A stretch of DNA of 64,000 nt from CALCKU01 sp964654665 (GCA_964654665.1 CAZZKV010000007.1:1-64000), one strand, 5' to 3'; shown: positions 1-9,652, numbered from the stretch's first letter. The notes: a model not told the origin generated them from the letters alone. Made by a program: numbers and translations.

Positions 1-53
1 GCGCATCATTGGTAATGATGAGGTCGGGAGTTCAATTCTCCCTCGCGGCACCA
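1..53 (+). tRNA. tRNA-Thr (GGT), 3' part, cut by the window edge
   Basis: The 3' two thirds of a tRNA. The anticodon stem CATCA/TGATG closes a seven-base loop TTGGTAA with anticodon GGT, which reads threonine codons. The T arm is GGGAG-TTCAATT-CTCCC (26-42), followed by seven acceptor bases, an A discriminator and a genome-encoded CCA (51-53). The D arm and the 5' acceptor strand lie before the window. No integrase or attachment-site repeat is visible next to it. Confidence 0.93.
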
Positions 54-185
54 GTAATAACGTGCTTTTCCGATAATCTGGTTCAAGCAACATGCGCATA
101 ATGGCCGGTTCGTATCAAACCCTATAGGTTTTGACGGATATTTATATATTTTTTCAATTATATATGGGCTATAAAGTTGAGAGGT

Positions 186-1733
186 TTAATCCTGAAGAAG
201 AATATAATGATCTCCGGTTTTTTTATACTTCACATTGGAAATCGTTAGCCGGTCAGTTTGAACAGATATCCTATCACCTTCTATAGTTATAGCATTCTTA
301 TTGAGAGGCAGTACCATTTCACCAGCTGGTAATGTGTCATCGCTATTAGCAGTTTTCGTGAGCGCATTATCTGCAGAATAAATAACACTTTTTTGCACAA
401 GTTTGACTTCACCTTGACCTAAAGAAAAGGATTGCGAACGAATCTGAAGCGCGCGCTCTTTTCCGTCAATATCTAGAATTATAGGGTTTGCCCACATGCT
501 CATTCCGGCTTTTGGAATTTTTTGTATACTTAAAAAAGCGGTCTGAGAATTATCCAGAACGCCCCGAATGTCAGCCACTTTGGTAAGACCGGTTGCTTGC
601 AGCGGGTCATAATATTTGTTCAGGCGCGCGTTAATCACCTCGGACGGTGGCGTTTTCAACGGTTTATACCGTTTCGATAAAAAGGTAAAAGGTGATATTT
701 GAGAGCGAATGATACCGGTTTCGCCTGCAAGCATGGCCGCTGCATAAGCTACACCACCAATATCATAAACTTCGGTTTCTTGAATAATAGTTACTTGACG
801 GCCTTGTTTGTCGACAGATCGATCCAGAATAGCGCGTGCAGTTGCTTCATATAAGTCTTTTGGGCTGCGGCTATCATCGCGTAAAATTTCGAAAAATAAA
901 TATTCGATAAATGTTGCCTGTCCTTCCAAATAATCCAACCGAGCCGACAACGCATTGAGCGGATTGTGTTCCAAATATAAGGCATGAAAATACATAGCCC
1001 GGCAGATTTGCTTTTTCTTCTCTTTTTGGGTGTCTGCCAAAATGGATAATTTCAAATAATGATATATCTCATTTCTGTATTTGCGAGAGAGAATATCAAT
1101 CGGGAAGCGTTCTCCGCGGGTAATGCCGGTCTCGGGTTCTTTACCCTTAAAGTCATGATCCGCTTGAAAGATGACATGCGCACTTTCATGAATGAATAAT
1201 TTCATTCGGCTTGCATAAACCGCTTCTTGGGAGGGAAGGGGATAATCCAGCGCGCCGGAATGCAAATAATATGTATCATATCCGTTTAATTGTGTTCGGC
1301 CAAACCGATTTGACCGTGACATATAAGGGCCGTTACTTAAATCATTTAAAGCATAGTCAAGACGGGCTCCAATTTCACCGAGTTCCGGATTTTGGTTGTT
1401 TAATAAATATGCACGATCATGAGAAAAATCGATCAATAAGGCTTGTAGCGTTTCCGTATTCCACATCGGCCAAAACAGATTTTCTTGCCCGAAAAAATTA
1501 TCATTTATATCGGCAATTAACTGCTCATTGACATCATTGATTGAAATTTGAACGGGTGACTTTGCGATTGTTTTACGCGTTGAGGAATACGGCTTAAGAA
1601 TATCGTTTAGACTTATGGAGACAAATAAATCATAATTTATATCTGATGCGGATGTCTTTGACTCACTTGAAAAAGCGTGGGGCGTCGCAAATAGGACAGT
1701 ACACAAAAAACCTATATATATATATTTCCACAT
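186..1733 (-). CDS. Secreted HExxH zinc metallopeptidase-like protein
   Basis: A 515-residue protein with an N-terminal signal peptide (hydrophobic residues about 4-20), so it is exported. It has one clear zinc-protease motif, HESAH (H182, E183, H186). A later YLEGQATF stretch around E270 has the spacing and E-G-x-A pattern of a third glutamate zinc ligand, as in gluzincins. I do not recognise the exact family, and the roughly 200-residue C-terminal part has no motif I know. It lies 130 bp downstream of the STN-type TonB receptor on the same strand, so both are probably expressed under the FecI sigma factor at 5400. A role in trimming a peptide or protein ligand for that receptor is inference. 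The alternative is an unrelated envelope protease. Confidence 0.75.
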   Translation of the reverse strand: MWKYIYIGFLCTVLFATPHAFSSESKTSASDINYDLFVSISLNDILKPYSSTRKTIAKSPVQISINDVNEQLIADINDNFFGQENLFWPMWNTETLQALLIDFSHDRAYLLNNQNPELGEIGARLDYALNDLSNGPYMSRSNRFGRTQLNGYDTYYLHSGALDYPLPSQEAVYASRMKLFIHESAHVIFQADHDFKGKEPETGITRGERFPIDILSRKYRNEIYHYLKLSILADTQKEKKKQICRAMYFHALYLEHNPLNALSARLDYLEGQATFIEYLFFEILRDDSRSPKDLYEATARAILDRSVDKQGRQVTIIQETEVYDIGGVAYAAAMLAGETGIIRSQISPFTFLSKRYKPLKTPPSEVINARLNKYYDPLQATGLTKVADIRGVLDNSQTAFLSIQKIPKAGMSMWANPIILDIDGKERALQIRSQSFSLGQGEVKLVQKSVIYSADNALTKTANSDDTLPAGEMVLPLNKNAITIEGDRISVQTDRLTISNVKYKKTGDHYILLQD

Positions 1734-1863
1734 GGACGGTCTCGTTATATAAAATTTTAAAACATGAGGGCAAATCCTCGATTATTACTGCCCTTATATA
1801 TGCGGGTTATATGTCAGTTTGTCTGGCCAAGAAAATTCGAGTTGGCAAACTTTATTGCATTTA

Positions 1864-4800
1864 TTAGAAGGACGAAAAATCAAGCTTGAACCCGAAATAT
1901 AAAAACCGTCCAATGGGGTCGACAGGCTGGAAATTGGATCCAATATCTGGCTCTTGGTTTAGTAAATTATCGACACCGGCATAAATTCGGGCATTGTCGT
2001 TAATAGTATACCCAAGTTGATATCTCAAATTCCATAGCGGTTTAAGATTGGGGTCATCAAGAATTTCTCTGGCGCGTTCACGATCCTGATTTGGAACGCG
2101 AAGCACTGAATTATGGTAATTTACACCAAAGTTACTATCCCAGTTATCCTTGGCCCAATTGAGATCAAAATTCACCGTCCATGTCGGAGATATGCCTCGG
2201 AAGAAAGATGTGTCAGATCCTTCAATACCACGCTCATCAACCGCAGAGGCAGGATCGGAAGTCGTTTGCGCCGAGAGCTTATCTAGATAATTTGCTGTGA
2301 GCGCTGTTTGGAATAAGCCATAATTTGACTCCGGGAATATATAATTTACGGCAAATTCAAATCCGGCAGTTTCGAACTCGCCAATATTGACAGGATTTGT
2401 CGCAAGAAAGGACGGTACACCATCTGCATTTCGCGTAACTAAGTCACAAAACTGATTGTTAACCGTCGGCGCATCTACGCATTGTTCTAGAATAAACCCA
2501 TTTGAAACATCACCGATCGCGTCGAAAATACTAATGTCATAATAGTCAATTGTGACCGATAAATTTTCAATAAAACTCGGCGTCAATACAATGCCAGCCG
2601 TAAAAGTGTCTGCTTTTTCAGGCGTCAGGTTTGGATTTCCAGATATTTGACCAGCAATAGGTAAGAACCCGCCCCCAAATGCAAAATTATCATAATCATA
2701 AGTTGCCGGATCAGCTCCCGCTGCTGTTAAAACCGTGGCGCAATTTGCAGCTCGAAATTCAGATCCGTCATTAAGGGTCTGATCGTCACAGGGATCACCA
2801 AATAACAAAGGCGAAAAGGTGGTCGGCGCGCGAAATAGCTCCGTGACATTCGGAGAGCGCACAGAACGGGCATAAGTTCCGCGAAGGGTAATATCCGAAG
2901 ATGGGACCCACACAAGTCCGCCATTATATGTCGAACTGCCGCCGGAAGTATTATAATCGGAATATCGAAACGCTCCCGTTAGAGTCAACTCATCTAAGGC
3001 AGGTCCCGCATCTTTAAATATTGGCAAAGCCACTTCGCCAAAGACTTCGCTAACCTTAATTTTTTGCTCGGCTATTTCTGTTGTATTGGAAAATTGATTG
3101 GCTCTTGTCTCAAACGATTCTTCGCGATATTCCGCACCTAAAATAAATTCAACAGCGCCGCCAGGGAGTGTCAAACCAAGGGGCTCAAAATCACCTCCAA
3201 TAAATCCTGATACTATATTTTGATCTATGCTTTCTACACTTTCACCTGTTTGATAGATGAAATCATAGGCGGCTCCATTTACCGCTTCATCTCTGGAAAA
3301 CGGATTAAGCGGGGCGCAATTGGCAAAAACAGAAACATCCCGGCAAACAACATTACCACCGACACTCACAGCGTCAATTGCTGCAACATATCGATCACGT
3401 TGAATTGTAGTTGACCGTGTTGTGACATCGTTTCGGCCAATATTTGCAGAAACATCATAGCGTAGATGTGCGTTAACATCGCCTTTGACGCCCGCCGTAA
3501 TCTGAAATGTTTCGGGATCTGTGAAAGTTGTAATAGGCCTGTCATTATCGAGCCGGTTAAATGTCGGCGAAGTTACAAAGGGGGGGAATGGGAAAAATGC
3601 ATCAATCGCTTCTTGCGGCAAAAAAGGATTATCTACCGCGATTGCCTGGCCAAATGTAACTTGTCCAGGGTCTGTGCGCGCTTCGTTATTAGTATTGGAA
3701 TACATTCCGCGGGCATAAAAATTAACTGCGGGTGAAAACTCATATTTTCCGCTAAGAGATAAATTATGACTTTCAGATTCCGGGCGCAACTGTAAAGCAA
3801 ATACCTCCGAATTCAAAAACTGGTCAGCATTTGTAAAAGGTGTTCCGTCTCCATTTAGCGATCCACCGGGATTTGTGAAAAATGAATTAGGCAAAATTTC
3901 GGCCCCGCTTTGCGAGAAACCTGAAAGCGTTCCGAGTGCCGGGATCAGTTCAGGCAGCTCGCCCGGTTGATTGTTTTCGAAGTCAAACCGTCCTTCAGGG
4001 GATGAAAATGTACGCTCAGATGCTAGCAATTGAGAGCTGCGTGAGAAGGAATAACTCGCCGTAATATTACCTTTGCCTGAGTCAAAATTATGCCCTAATA
4101 ATAGATTTAATGATGTATCTTCCGCATCCCATTCATCACTTGCACCACCATGTTGCCCTGACAGTGAAGCCCCTTCAAAATCATCTTTGAGAATGAAATT
4201 TACAACTCCGGTCACGGCATCTGCGCCATAAATAGCCGATGCTCCTCCGGTTAAGACATCAATCCGGTCAATTAAGGCGACGGGAATAGCCGAAACATCA
4301 ACAGCCGAATTTCCGGCAGAACCCGGCACAAAACGCTTGCCGTCAACCAAAGTTAATGTCCGCGATGAGCCGAGATGACGTAGATCAAGATTTTGTCGTC
4401 CGTCATCAAAGTCATCGAGTTGTTCGGATTGTTTTAGTGCCGGTAATCTTTGTAAAATATCTGTTATACGTGTGCGGCCACTGTGTTGAATGTCAGCGGC
4501 TGTAACCGATGTAACCGGGTGGGGGGCGCTCAGATTAGGGTTTCTGAACCGGGTGCCGGTTATGACGATTTCATCAAGATCTATTGGAACGGACTCACTT
4601 TCAGCCGCATTGGCAACTGGGGTATTGATACGCTCGCTTTCCGGTACATTTATATTTTCAGCATTTTCCGAAACCACCTGAGCAACACGAAAGGAGGACA
4701 CCTCTTTTGGTGAAGAGGCCTTAGTGGTGAGACGATTTATAGACCCTACAGCAATAGTCCGCTCATTTATATATTTATAGGTCAGTCCTGACCCTTTAAG

Positions 4801-5103
4801 AATATAATCTAGGGCCTCTTTTTCAGTAAAAACGCCTTCAATCTTTGAGGCAGAGATCCCTTTCGCATCGGAGGAATACACAATTATTTGTTTGTCATAG
4901 GTTTGAGCAAGTTGATTGAGCGCGGTTTCCATTGTCTGGGCCTCAATGGAAATTTCGGAAACTTTCGAAATTTCCGCCTGCGCATTTGCAGGCATGGCCA
5001 ACATAAGTGACAGGGCGGCAACAGAAAAGAGTCCAAATTTGGCTCTGTCCCTAACATCTTTTATTTTTTTTCCAACAATCTTTGGGTTGATAATGTGAGG
5101 CAT
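1864..5103 (-). CDS. TonB-dependent outer-membrane transducer with STN signalling domain
   Basis: About 1079 residues. After the signal peptide (to about residue 42) comes an STN domain (roughly 50-120), the periplasmic module by which FecA/FpvA-type receptors signal to a FecR protein. A linker leads to a TonB-box-like DEIVITG segment, a plug domain with the usual LVDGKR and YGADAVTGVVN stretches, and a long beta barrel ending in an aromatic residue (Phe). ATG at 5103 is preferred: AGAG lies 5 nt upstream, whereas the longer reading frame begins at a TTG inside that region. It is divergent from fecI/fecR and would be their main target. The ligand is unknown. The barrel resembles the long Caulobacterales/sphingomonad receptors for peptides or glycans more than short siderophore receptors. 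Confidence 0.93.
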   Translation of the reverse strand: MPHIINPKIVGKKIKDVRDRAKFGLFSVAALSLMLAMPANAQAEISKVSEISIEAQTMETALNQLAQTYDKQIIVYSSDAKGISASKIEGVFTEKEALDYILKGSGLTYKYINERTIAVGSINRLTTKASSPKEVSSFRVAQVVSENAENINVPESERINTPVANAAESESVPIDLDEIVITGTRFRNPNLSAPHPVTSVTAADIQHSGRTRITDILQRLPALKQSEQLDDFDDGRQNLDLRHLGSSRTLTLVDGKRFVPGSAGNSAVDVSAIPVALIDRIDVLTGGASAIYGADAVTGVVNFILKDDFEGASLSGQHGGASDEWDAEDTSLNLLLGHNFDSGKGNITASYSFSRSSQLLASERTFSSPEGRFDFENNQPGELPELIPALGTLSGFSQSGAEILPNSFFTNPGGSLNGDGTPFTNADQFLNSEVFALQLRPESESHNLSLSGKYEFSPAVNFYARGMYSNTNNEARTDPGQVTFGQAIAVDNPFLPQEAIDAFFPFPPFVTSPTFNRLDNDRPITTFTDPETFQITAGVKGDVNAHLRYDVSANIGRNDVTTRSTTIQRDRYVAAIDAVSVGGNVVCRDVSVFANCAPLNPFSRDEAVNGAAYDFIYQTGESVESIDQNIVSGFIGGDFEPLGLTLPGGAVEFILGAEYREESFETRANQFSNTTEIAEQKIKVSEVFGEVALPIFKDAGPALDELTLTGAFRYSDYNTSGGSSTYNGGLVWVPSSDITLRGTYARSVRSPNVTELFRAPTTFSPLLFGDPCDDQTLNDGSEFRAANCATVLTAAGADPATYDYDNFAFGGGFLPIAGQISGNPNLTPEKADTFTAGIVLTPSFIENLSVTIDYYDISIFDAIGDVSNGFILEQCVDAPTVNNQFCDLVTRNADGVPSFLATNPVNIGEFETAGFEFAVNYIFPESNYGLFQTALTANYLDKLSAQTTSDPASAVDERGIEGSDTSFFRGISPTWTVNFDLNWAKDNWDSNFGVNYHNSVLRVPNQDRERAREILDDPNLKPLWNLRYQLGYTINDNARIYAGVDNLLNQEPDIGSNFQPVDPIGRFLYFGFKLDFSSF

Positions 5104-5399
5104 GTTAACTCTGGCTCCCAATCCTAGGTTCTTCTCAGATCAGCTCTGAAAATATTATTTTTATGTTGAGCACAAATTGAGGCCCATACTATAAAGAGGG
5201 GATTTTATTGGTGTTTTGGGGATTGGATATTTTATTTTTTAATGAATTATCTAACAAATCTAGATTTTGTGGTAAATTGATCACACTTAATTTAGAAAAC
5301 TAGTCCCCAATTTGGTTCAAAAACCACTCTTTACTTATAAGGCCTATATTCAATTCCACCTATCGCACTATGTTAGGATGCAATTAAGGAAAATGTTCG
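5104..5399. promoter_or_regulatory. Divergent control region between TonB transducer and fecI-like sigma gene, with a 12-bp palindrome
   Basis: A 296-bp AT-rich non-coding stretch between the divergent start codons. It must hold promoters for both arms. The perfect palindrome AAATCTAGATTT sits at 5256-5267, near the middle. An inverted repeat TCAGA-N5-TCTGA lies close to the receptor start, around 5138-5152. I cannot assign -35/-10 elements with confidence. Confidence 0.45.
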
Positions 5400-5924
5400 T
5401 TGAAAAAAAGTGAACAGACATATCCGGATAATAAGCGTTTTAAAAGCGTTATTGAACGCTATTCGCCTCAATTACGGAATTATATTGCATCACGTATCGC
5501 CAATGGATCTGATGTTCAGGACTTAGCTCAAGAGGCCTATTTGCGCTTAATACGGGTCAAACGGCCGGAATTTATCAAGAAGCCCGAAGCCTATTTGTTC
5601 AGAATTGCTAGTAATTTGGTCAATGAGTATTATCTCAAACAGGCAAAGGATCCTGCAACCATTACTTTGGATCAAATCCAACACACGGGGCAAGACGGGG
5701 ACGGAGCAGCATTTGAAAGGATCATTGATCACCGTGCAGAAATTGTACGTCTTGAAACTCTTCTTGATGATTTGCCCCCGTTTTACCGCGCTGTCGTCCT
5801 CCTGCGCAAAAGAGATGGTTATTCGCATTTGGAAATCGCTGAAAAGCTAAACCTGGCCCCCAGTACGGTGCATACATATTTAAAACGTGCCCTTACCCAT
5901 TGTCGGTCTGCCGGAGCTAAGTAA
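5400..5924 (+). CDS. FecI-type ECF RNA polymerase sigma factor
   Basis: A 174-residue ECF sigma factor. Region 2 spans about residues 13-80 (SDVQDLAQEAYLRLIR is the core-binding part) and region 4 about 110-168, with the helix-turn-helix YSHLEIAEKLNLAPSTVHTYL. The start is TTG at 5400, with AAGGA at 5386-5390, 9 nt upstream; the nearby ATG at 5392 is out of frame and closes at once. FecI-family sigma factors are held by a FecR protein and released when a TonB transducer binds its ligand. Both partners flank this gene: fecR starts 4 nt after its stop and the transducer is divergent. It is short and typical of the family. Confidence 0.93.
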   Translation: MKKSEQTYPDNKRFKSVIERYSPQLRNYIASRIANGSDVQDLAQEAYLRLIRVKRPEFIKKPEAYLFRIASNLVNEYYLKQAKDPATITLDQIQHTGQDGDGAAFERIIDHRAEIVRLETLLDDLPPFYRAVVLLRKRDGYSHLEIAEKLNLAPSTVHTYLKRALTHCRSAGAK

Positions 5925-5928
5925 GAAC

Positions 5929-7101
5929 ATGTCTAAAGGAAATAGAATTAAAAACCGACAAATTGTTGAAGAAGCTTCTGACTGGGCTGTAACTTTGGAT
6001 GCGGGTGAATTAACAATTGACCAGAAACGGCAACTTGCGGATTGGCTATTAGAATCGCCCCGTCATGTTGAAGAATTACTTATGGCAACATCCCTATTTG
6101 ATGCCTTTGAAACCGTTGATGTGAAAAAGTCGCGTATTATAGAAACTATCCTTGCCGAAGCGTCTTCGCAGATTATCCCGCTTATACCGGACGAGCAGCT
6201 ATTTCTGAATCAGGGGTCGAAAAAGACTCCTGAAAGTGCCGCTCCAAGGAATGTCAAGACTTTGATTACCCCTCACGATAAAGTCTTTTGGCTTCGTTGG
6301 GGCGGCATTGCCGCCGTTTTTCTGGCCGTCTTTATATGGGTGAATAATAGTGTTAGTCCTCCGTCTCAAGAAATCACAAACACGAATAATAAATTTGTTT
6401 CCGATGAATCATCTGGCTTTTCAACTCAACTTGGTGAACAACGCAAAATGGTTTTGACGGATGGCTCCCTCATTCATGTCAATACCCAATCTGAAGTCGC
6501 CATTCACTTTACCGAAAACCTTCGGACTGTGGAATTATTTCGTGGGGAAGCATTATTTGAGGTTGTGCATAACCCCAATCGGCCTTTTCGTGTTATAGCA
6601 GGTGACACGGTTGCCGAAGCTATCGGCACGACCTTCAATGTTTATAAAACCAAGACTCAAACAACGATTGCAGTTATCGACGGAAAAGTAGCTGTCGACA
6701 CGATTGAAGCCAATAAAGAAACCCCGGCAATTGATTACGACACCGATGTTATAATAGATCAAATTGATGACGGGCGAATTTTACTTACAGCCGGCCAGAA
6801 AGCCAATATTGTACCCTTGGAAGAAACCGTCCGGGTCGCAATGGCAAATATTAAAGCCATATCCTCATGGCGTGTTGGTCAGTTGATATTTGAAGGGGAA
6901 AGGCTTGATGATATAGTTGAGCAATTTAACCGATATAATCACGTTAATATTGCCATTGAAGATGAGCAATTGGCTGAAACGGAATTTTCAGGGGTTTTTA
7001 ATGCGGATGATCCCAATTCTCTAATTGAATTTCTTGAATTTACAAATCAAGTCAAAGTTGATCGTCGTGATGCAAACTTTATCAGAATTTCAGCCCAGTG
7101 A
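5929..7101 (+). CDS. FecR-type anti-sigma / sigma regulator
   Basis: About 390 residues from ATG 5929, which lies right after the sigma-factor stop; a longer in-frame start at 5887 would overlap that gene and is less likely. The order is an N-terminal DUF4880 cytoplasmic sigma-binding segment (about 10-60), one membrane helix (about 123-139), the periplasmic FecR domain (about 160-270, with LTDGSLIHVNTQSEV and ELFRGEALFEV) and a C-terminal STN-like DUF4974 segment (about 310-390). It would pass the signal from the transducer STN domain across the inner membrane to the FecI-like factor. This is the usual FecIR pair layout. Confidence 0.93.
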   Translation: MSKGNRIKNRQIVEEASDWAVTLDAGELTIDQKRQLADWLLESPRHVEELLMATSLFDAFETVDVKKSRIIETILAEASSQIIPLIPDEQLFLNQGSKKTPESAAPRNVKTLITPHDKVFWLRWGGIAAVFLAVFIWVNNSVSPPSQEITNTNNKFVSDESSGFSTQLGEQRKMVLTDGSLIHVNTQSEVAIHFTENLRTVELFRGEALFEVVHNPNRPFRVIAGDTVAEAIGTTFNVYKTKTQTTIAVIDGKVAVDTIEANKETPAIDYDTDVIIDQIDDGRILLTAGQKANIVPLEETVRVAMANIKAISSWRVGQLIFEGERLDDIVEQFNRYNHVNIAIEDEQLAETEFSGVFNADDPNSLIEFLEFTNQVKVDRRDANFIRISAQ

Positions 7102-7554
7102 TCCGAGTTTTATAGAATATACATGTGGTCAATTGAGGGCTGCCAGATAATTTTTAAAGTGCTCCCATCACTGTATCAGAGACAAAACTGCGTAATTCTG
7201 TCACCTCTATATGTGCGTTTTCATCTTTGGTAAGATAAACTGAGTATCCAGCGCGCCGCGTGTATTTTCAACTAGAATTGTATGAGCTAAAACATCGGTT
7301 TGATGCTGAGGGTTTTTAATCAAATCATTATAAATAACAGTATTAAAATACACGGTTTATGAAACGCGCTGATTAACCCGTTTATTACAGGCAGAGCGCC
7401 TATTTCTACCGTATCAGCTATATTTAAAAATTATCTGACGTCATTGCTGATGACACTGGTTTTGGGCAGGTTATCTGCGGTGATGTATAATTGCCCTCTT
7501 ATCGTGTCATTTGTGATACTGGTAATCTGGGTAGGGCTATGATACCTGCGTGTT
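7102..7554. other. 453-bp gap; possible decayed gene on the minus strand
   Basis: No intact gene. Read on the minus strand from about 7540 down to 7154, protein-like stretches can be joined through one in-frame stop (about 7433-7435) and two frame changes (about 7350 and 7250). They include LPKTSVISNDVR, VEIGALPVINGLISAF, LIKNPQHQTDVLAHTILVEN and YLTKDENAHIEVTELRSFV, ending at TAA 7154-7156. Together they would make a domain of roughly 125 residues. I do not recognise it. Open stretches of 35-45 codons can also occur by chance, so decay of a real gene is a suggestion only. The gap must also hold the promoter of the kinase gene at 7555. Confidence 0.35.
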
Positions 7555-8745
7555 ATGACATCCAAACATTGGCAATTAACTTCAGTTTTTCAACAGTTTG
7601 AACAGAGCCGGGAAGCGCAGTTTTGGGGGTTGCAATTTCTGGGCTGGGGCGGTCTTTGCATTATAACATTCCTGTCTTTGACAGTGTGGTATGGTACCCC
7701 CAATTTATCCCATATCAGCCATACAATTGTTCAAGCTTTATTAGGGGTTATGTTATGTGTGCCGCTTCGATATATTTATCGTAAGGTATGGACAAAGGTA
7801 TTTTGGCAACAAGCCGCCATTATTGGCGGGTCGATCATTGGAGCCAGCGTTCTTTGGACCCTATTACGTATGCAAGCCTTTCTATGGCTGGGGCAAGAAT
7901 ATGATATTTGGAAAGATTTTGGCGGGTGGTATTTTGGCTCATTCATGGTTTTTCTTAGTTGGACCTCGCTGTATTTCGGATCAAAAGTTTTTTCATTGTT
8001 GCAGCTAGAGCGAGAGCAGCGATATATTGCAACACAGCAAATTCAAGATGAACAGTTAAAGCGTCTATCGGCGGAAACGGGGTCCCGCGAAGCACAAATT
8101 AAAATGCTGCGTTATCAGTTGAATCCGCATTTCCTCTTTAATACACTGAATTCTATATCGGCTTTGGTAAAGACGAAGCGGTTGGATCAAGCTCGGTCAA
8201 TGATATCGCAATTGAGTGATTTTTTACGATTTTCACTTGATAATGATGCTTATCAAAAAGTAACTTTGGAAGATGAAATTAAGGCCTTGGAGCTTTATCT
8301 CAATATTGAAAAAGTTCGATATCAAGACCGGTTAAATGTCGTCTTTCAAATTAGCTCGCGTGCAAAGAAAGCCTATATTCCAAGTCTTATTTTACAGCCC
8401 TTACTGGAAAACTCTCTTAAATATGCAGTTGCCGGTAAAATCGATGGAGGCACTATTCATATGAAGGCACACATCCGAGCAGGTGCCTTACATATTAGCG
8501 TTGATGATACGGGGCCGGGCTTGGAACGTGCTTTTTATAAAAACCCAGATAAAACAATATTTGAAAATGGGGTCGGGTTGAAGAATATTGCCGATCGTTT
8601 GAAATCGCATTACGGTTCAGATGTCGACTTTCGGTTTTCCCGTTCAAATTTAGGCGGATTATGTGTAAAGATAAAAATACCTTTTGAAAATAAAATTTTT
8701 GAACCCGCAAAAGATAATCCGGTATTTCTGGAGAGCCAGCCATGA
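7555..8745 (+). CDS. LytS/YehU-type membrane sensor histidine kinase
   Basis: A 396-residue sensor with about four membrane helices (roughly 26-46, 56-72, 84-107, 126-148). A short coiled linker (about 150-180) leads to the His_kinase dimerisation segment with the family signature LNPHFLFNTLNS (phospho-acceptor H192) and an HATPase domain (LENSLKY N box; DDTGPGL G1 box; NGVGLKNIADRL G2). This Pfam His_kinase class pairs with LytTR regulators, and the next gene is one, overlapping by 4 nt (ATGA). No clear ribosome site precedes ATG 7555. The sensed signal is unknown; the downstream receptor and glycosidase suggest a sugar-related or envelope cue. Confidence 0.92.
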   Translation: MTSKHWQLTSVFQQFEQSREAQFWGLQFLGWGGLCIITFLSLTVWYGTPNLSHISHTIVQALLGVMLCVPLRYIYRKVWTKVFWQQAAIIGGSIIGASVLWTLLRMQAFLWLGQEYDIWKDFGGWYFGSFMVFLSWTSLYFGSKVFSLLQLEREQRYIATQQIQDEQLKRLSAETGSREAQIKMLRYQLNPHFLFNTLNSISALVKTKRLDQARSMISQLSDFLRFSLDNDAYQKVTLEDEIKALELYLNIEKVRYQDRLNVVFQISSRAKKAYIPSLILQPLLENSLKYAVAGKIDGGTIHMKAHIRAGALHISVDDTGPGLERAFYKNPDKTIFENGVGLKNIADRLKSHYGSDVDFRFSRSNLGGLCVKIKIPFENKIFEPAKDNPVFLESQP

Positions 8746-9530
8746 CTGTGCGGGCTATAATTGTTGACGACGAACCTTTAGCGCTTGACCTTCTTTCCGC
8801 GATTTTGGCGGATATTGACGATATAGAACTCATCGCCACATGCCAAAGCGGTCAAGACGCCGTTAAGGCCGTTTTGGATTATGGGCCGGATGTTATGTTT
8901 TTGGACATTCAAATGCCGGAAATGAACGGCTTTGATGTGATAGCTGCCATTCAGGCTGATATTATGCCGATGGTCATTTTTACGACAGCCTATGCAGAAT
9001 ATGCAGTTAATGCCTTTAAGGTGCAAGCGATTGACTATGTTTTGAAGCCATTGGATGAGAAAAATATCGGCGAAAGCGTTATGCGGGCGCGTACATTGAT
9101 TGAGACTGGAGGGCTTAACCGTAAAAAGCCGGAGCTATTATCTGTTTTGCAGGATATTTCAAAAGAGGTTCAGTCTGATATTGCGCAAAAACAACCCCGA
9201 ACGCTTATTGTCAAGGAAAGTGATCGTATTGCCTTGTTGGAAATGGAAACAATTGACTGGTTGGAAGCGGCGGGGGATTATGTGTGTATTCACTGCGATG
9301 GTTCAACCCGCATCATGCGGACTACATTAAAAAGTATCGAGGCGAAATTACGGGGTAATCAGTTCCAGCGCATTCACCGTTCGACCGTTATCAATATGCA
9401 TAATATCAAAGAAATTATTCCCCAGAAAAAGGGAGAAGCTATGGTGCTCATGACAGATGGTAGCCGTTTAAAGGCGAGCCGGCTTTACGGGAATCAATTG
9501 CGGGAAAAGTTATCTGAATTACGGTCTTAA
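8742..9530 (+). CDS. LytTR-type response regulator
   Basis: 262 residues. The receiver domain covers about 3-120: acidic pocket D9/D10, phospho-acceptor D55 in FLDIQMPEMNG, conserved Lys in the DYVLKPL stretch. A LytTR DNA-binding domain covers about 160-260 (WLEAAGDYVCIH, FQRIHRSTVIN). Its start overlaps the kinase stop as ATGA, so the two are translationally coupled. LytTR proteins bind paired direct repeats upstream of target promoters. The nearest candidate target is the TonB receptor gene 122 bp downstream; this is inferred from position alone. Confidence 0.94.
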   Translation: MTVRAIIVDDEPLALDLLSAILADIDDIELIATCQSGQDAVKAVLDYGPDVMFLDIQMPEMNGFDVIAAIQADIMPMVIFTTAYAEYAVNAFKVQAIDYVLKPLDEKNIGESVMRARTLIETGGLNRKKPELLSVLQDISKEVQSDIAQKQPRTLIVKESDRIALLEMETIDWLEAAGDYVCIHCDGSTRIMRTTLKSIEAKLRGNQFQRIHRSTVINMHNIKEIIPQKKGEAMVLMTDGSRLKASRLYGNQLREKLSELRS

Positions 9531-9652
9531 TTCGATAAAATTCCCTTTTACCGCGTCAAAAGTCCTGTTCATCGCAAATCACTTGTTTTTGAAAACCTAT
9601 CTCTTTTAGAGCAGCAGCAAAATAATATCAAATTATCATCTTAGGGGGATTT
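9531..9652 (+). promoter_or_regulatory. Leader of the TonB receptor/GH3 unit
   Basis: A 122-bp AT-rich interval between the LytTR regulator and the receptor gene. A strong ribosome site, AGGGGGA, lies about 5 nt before ATG 9653. The region is a plausible place for a LytTR-controlled promoter, but I could not point to a convincing pair of LytTR repeats by eye. Confidence 0.4.

Noticed and set aside
1..185. tRNA-Thr as an integration site for a mobile island
   Set aside because: No integrase, no repeated tRNA end and no foreign-looking genes follow.
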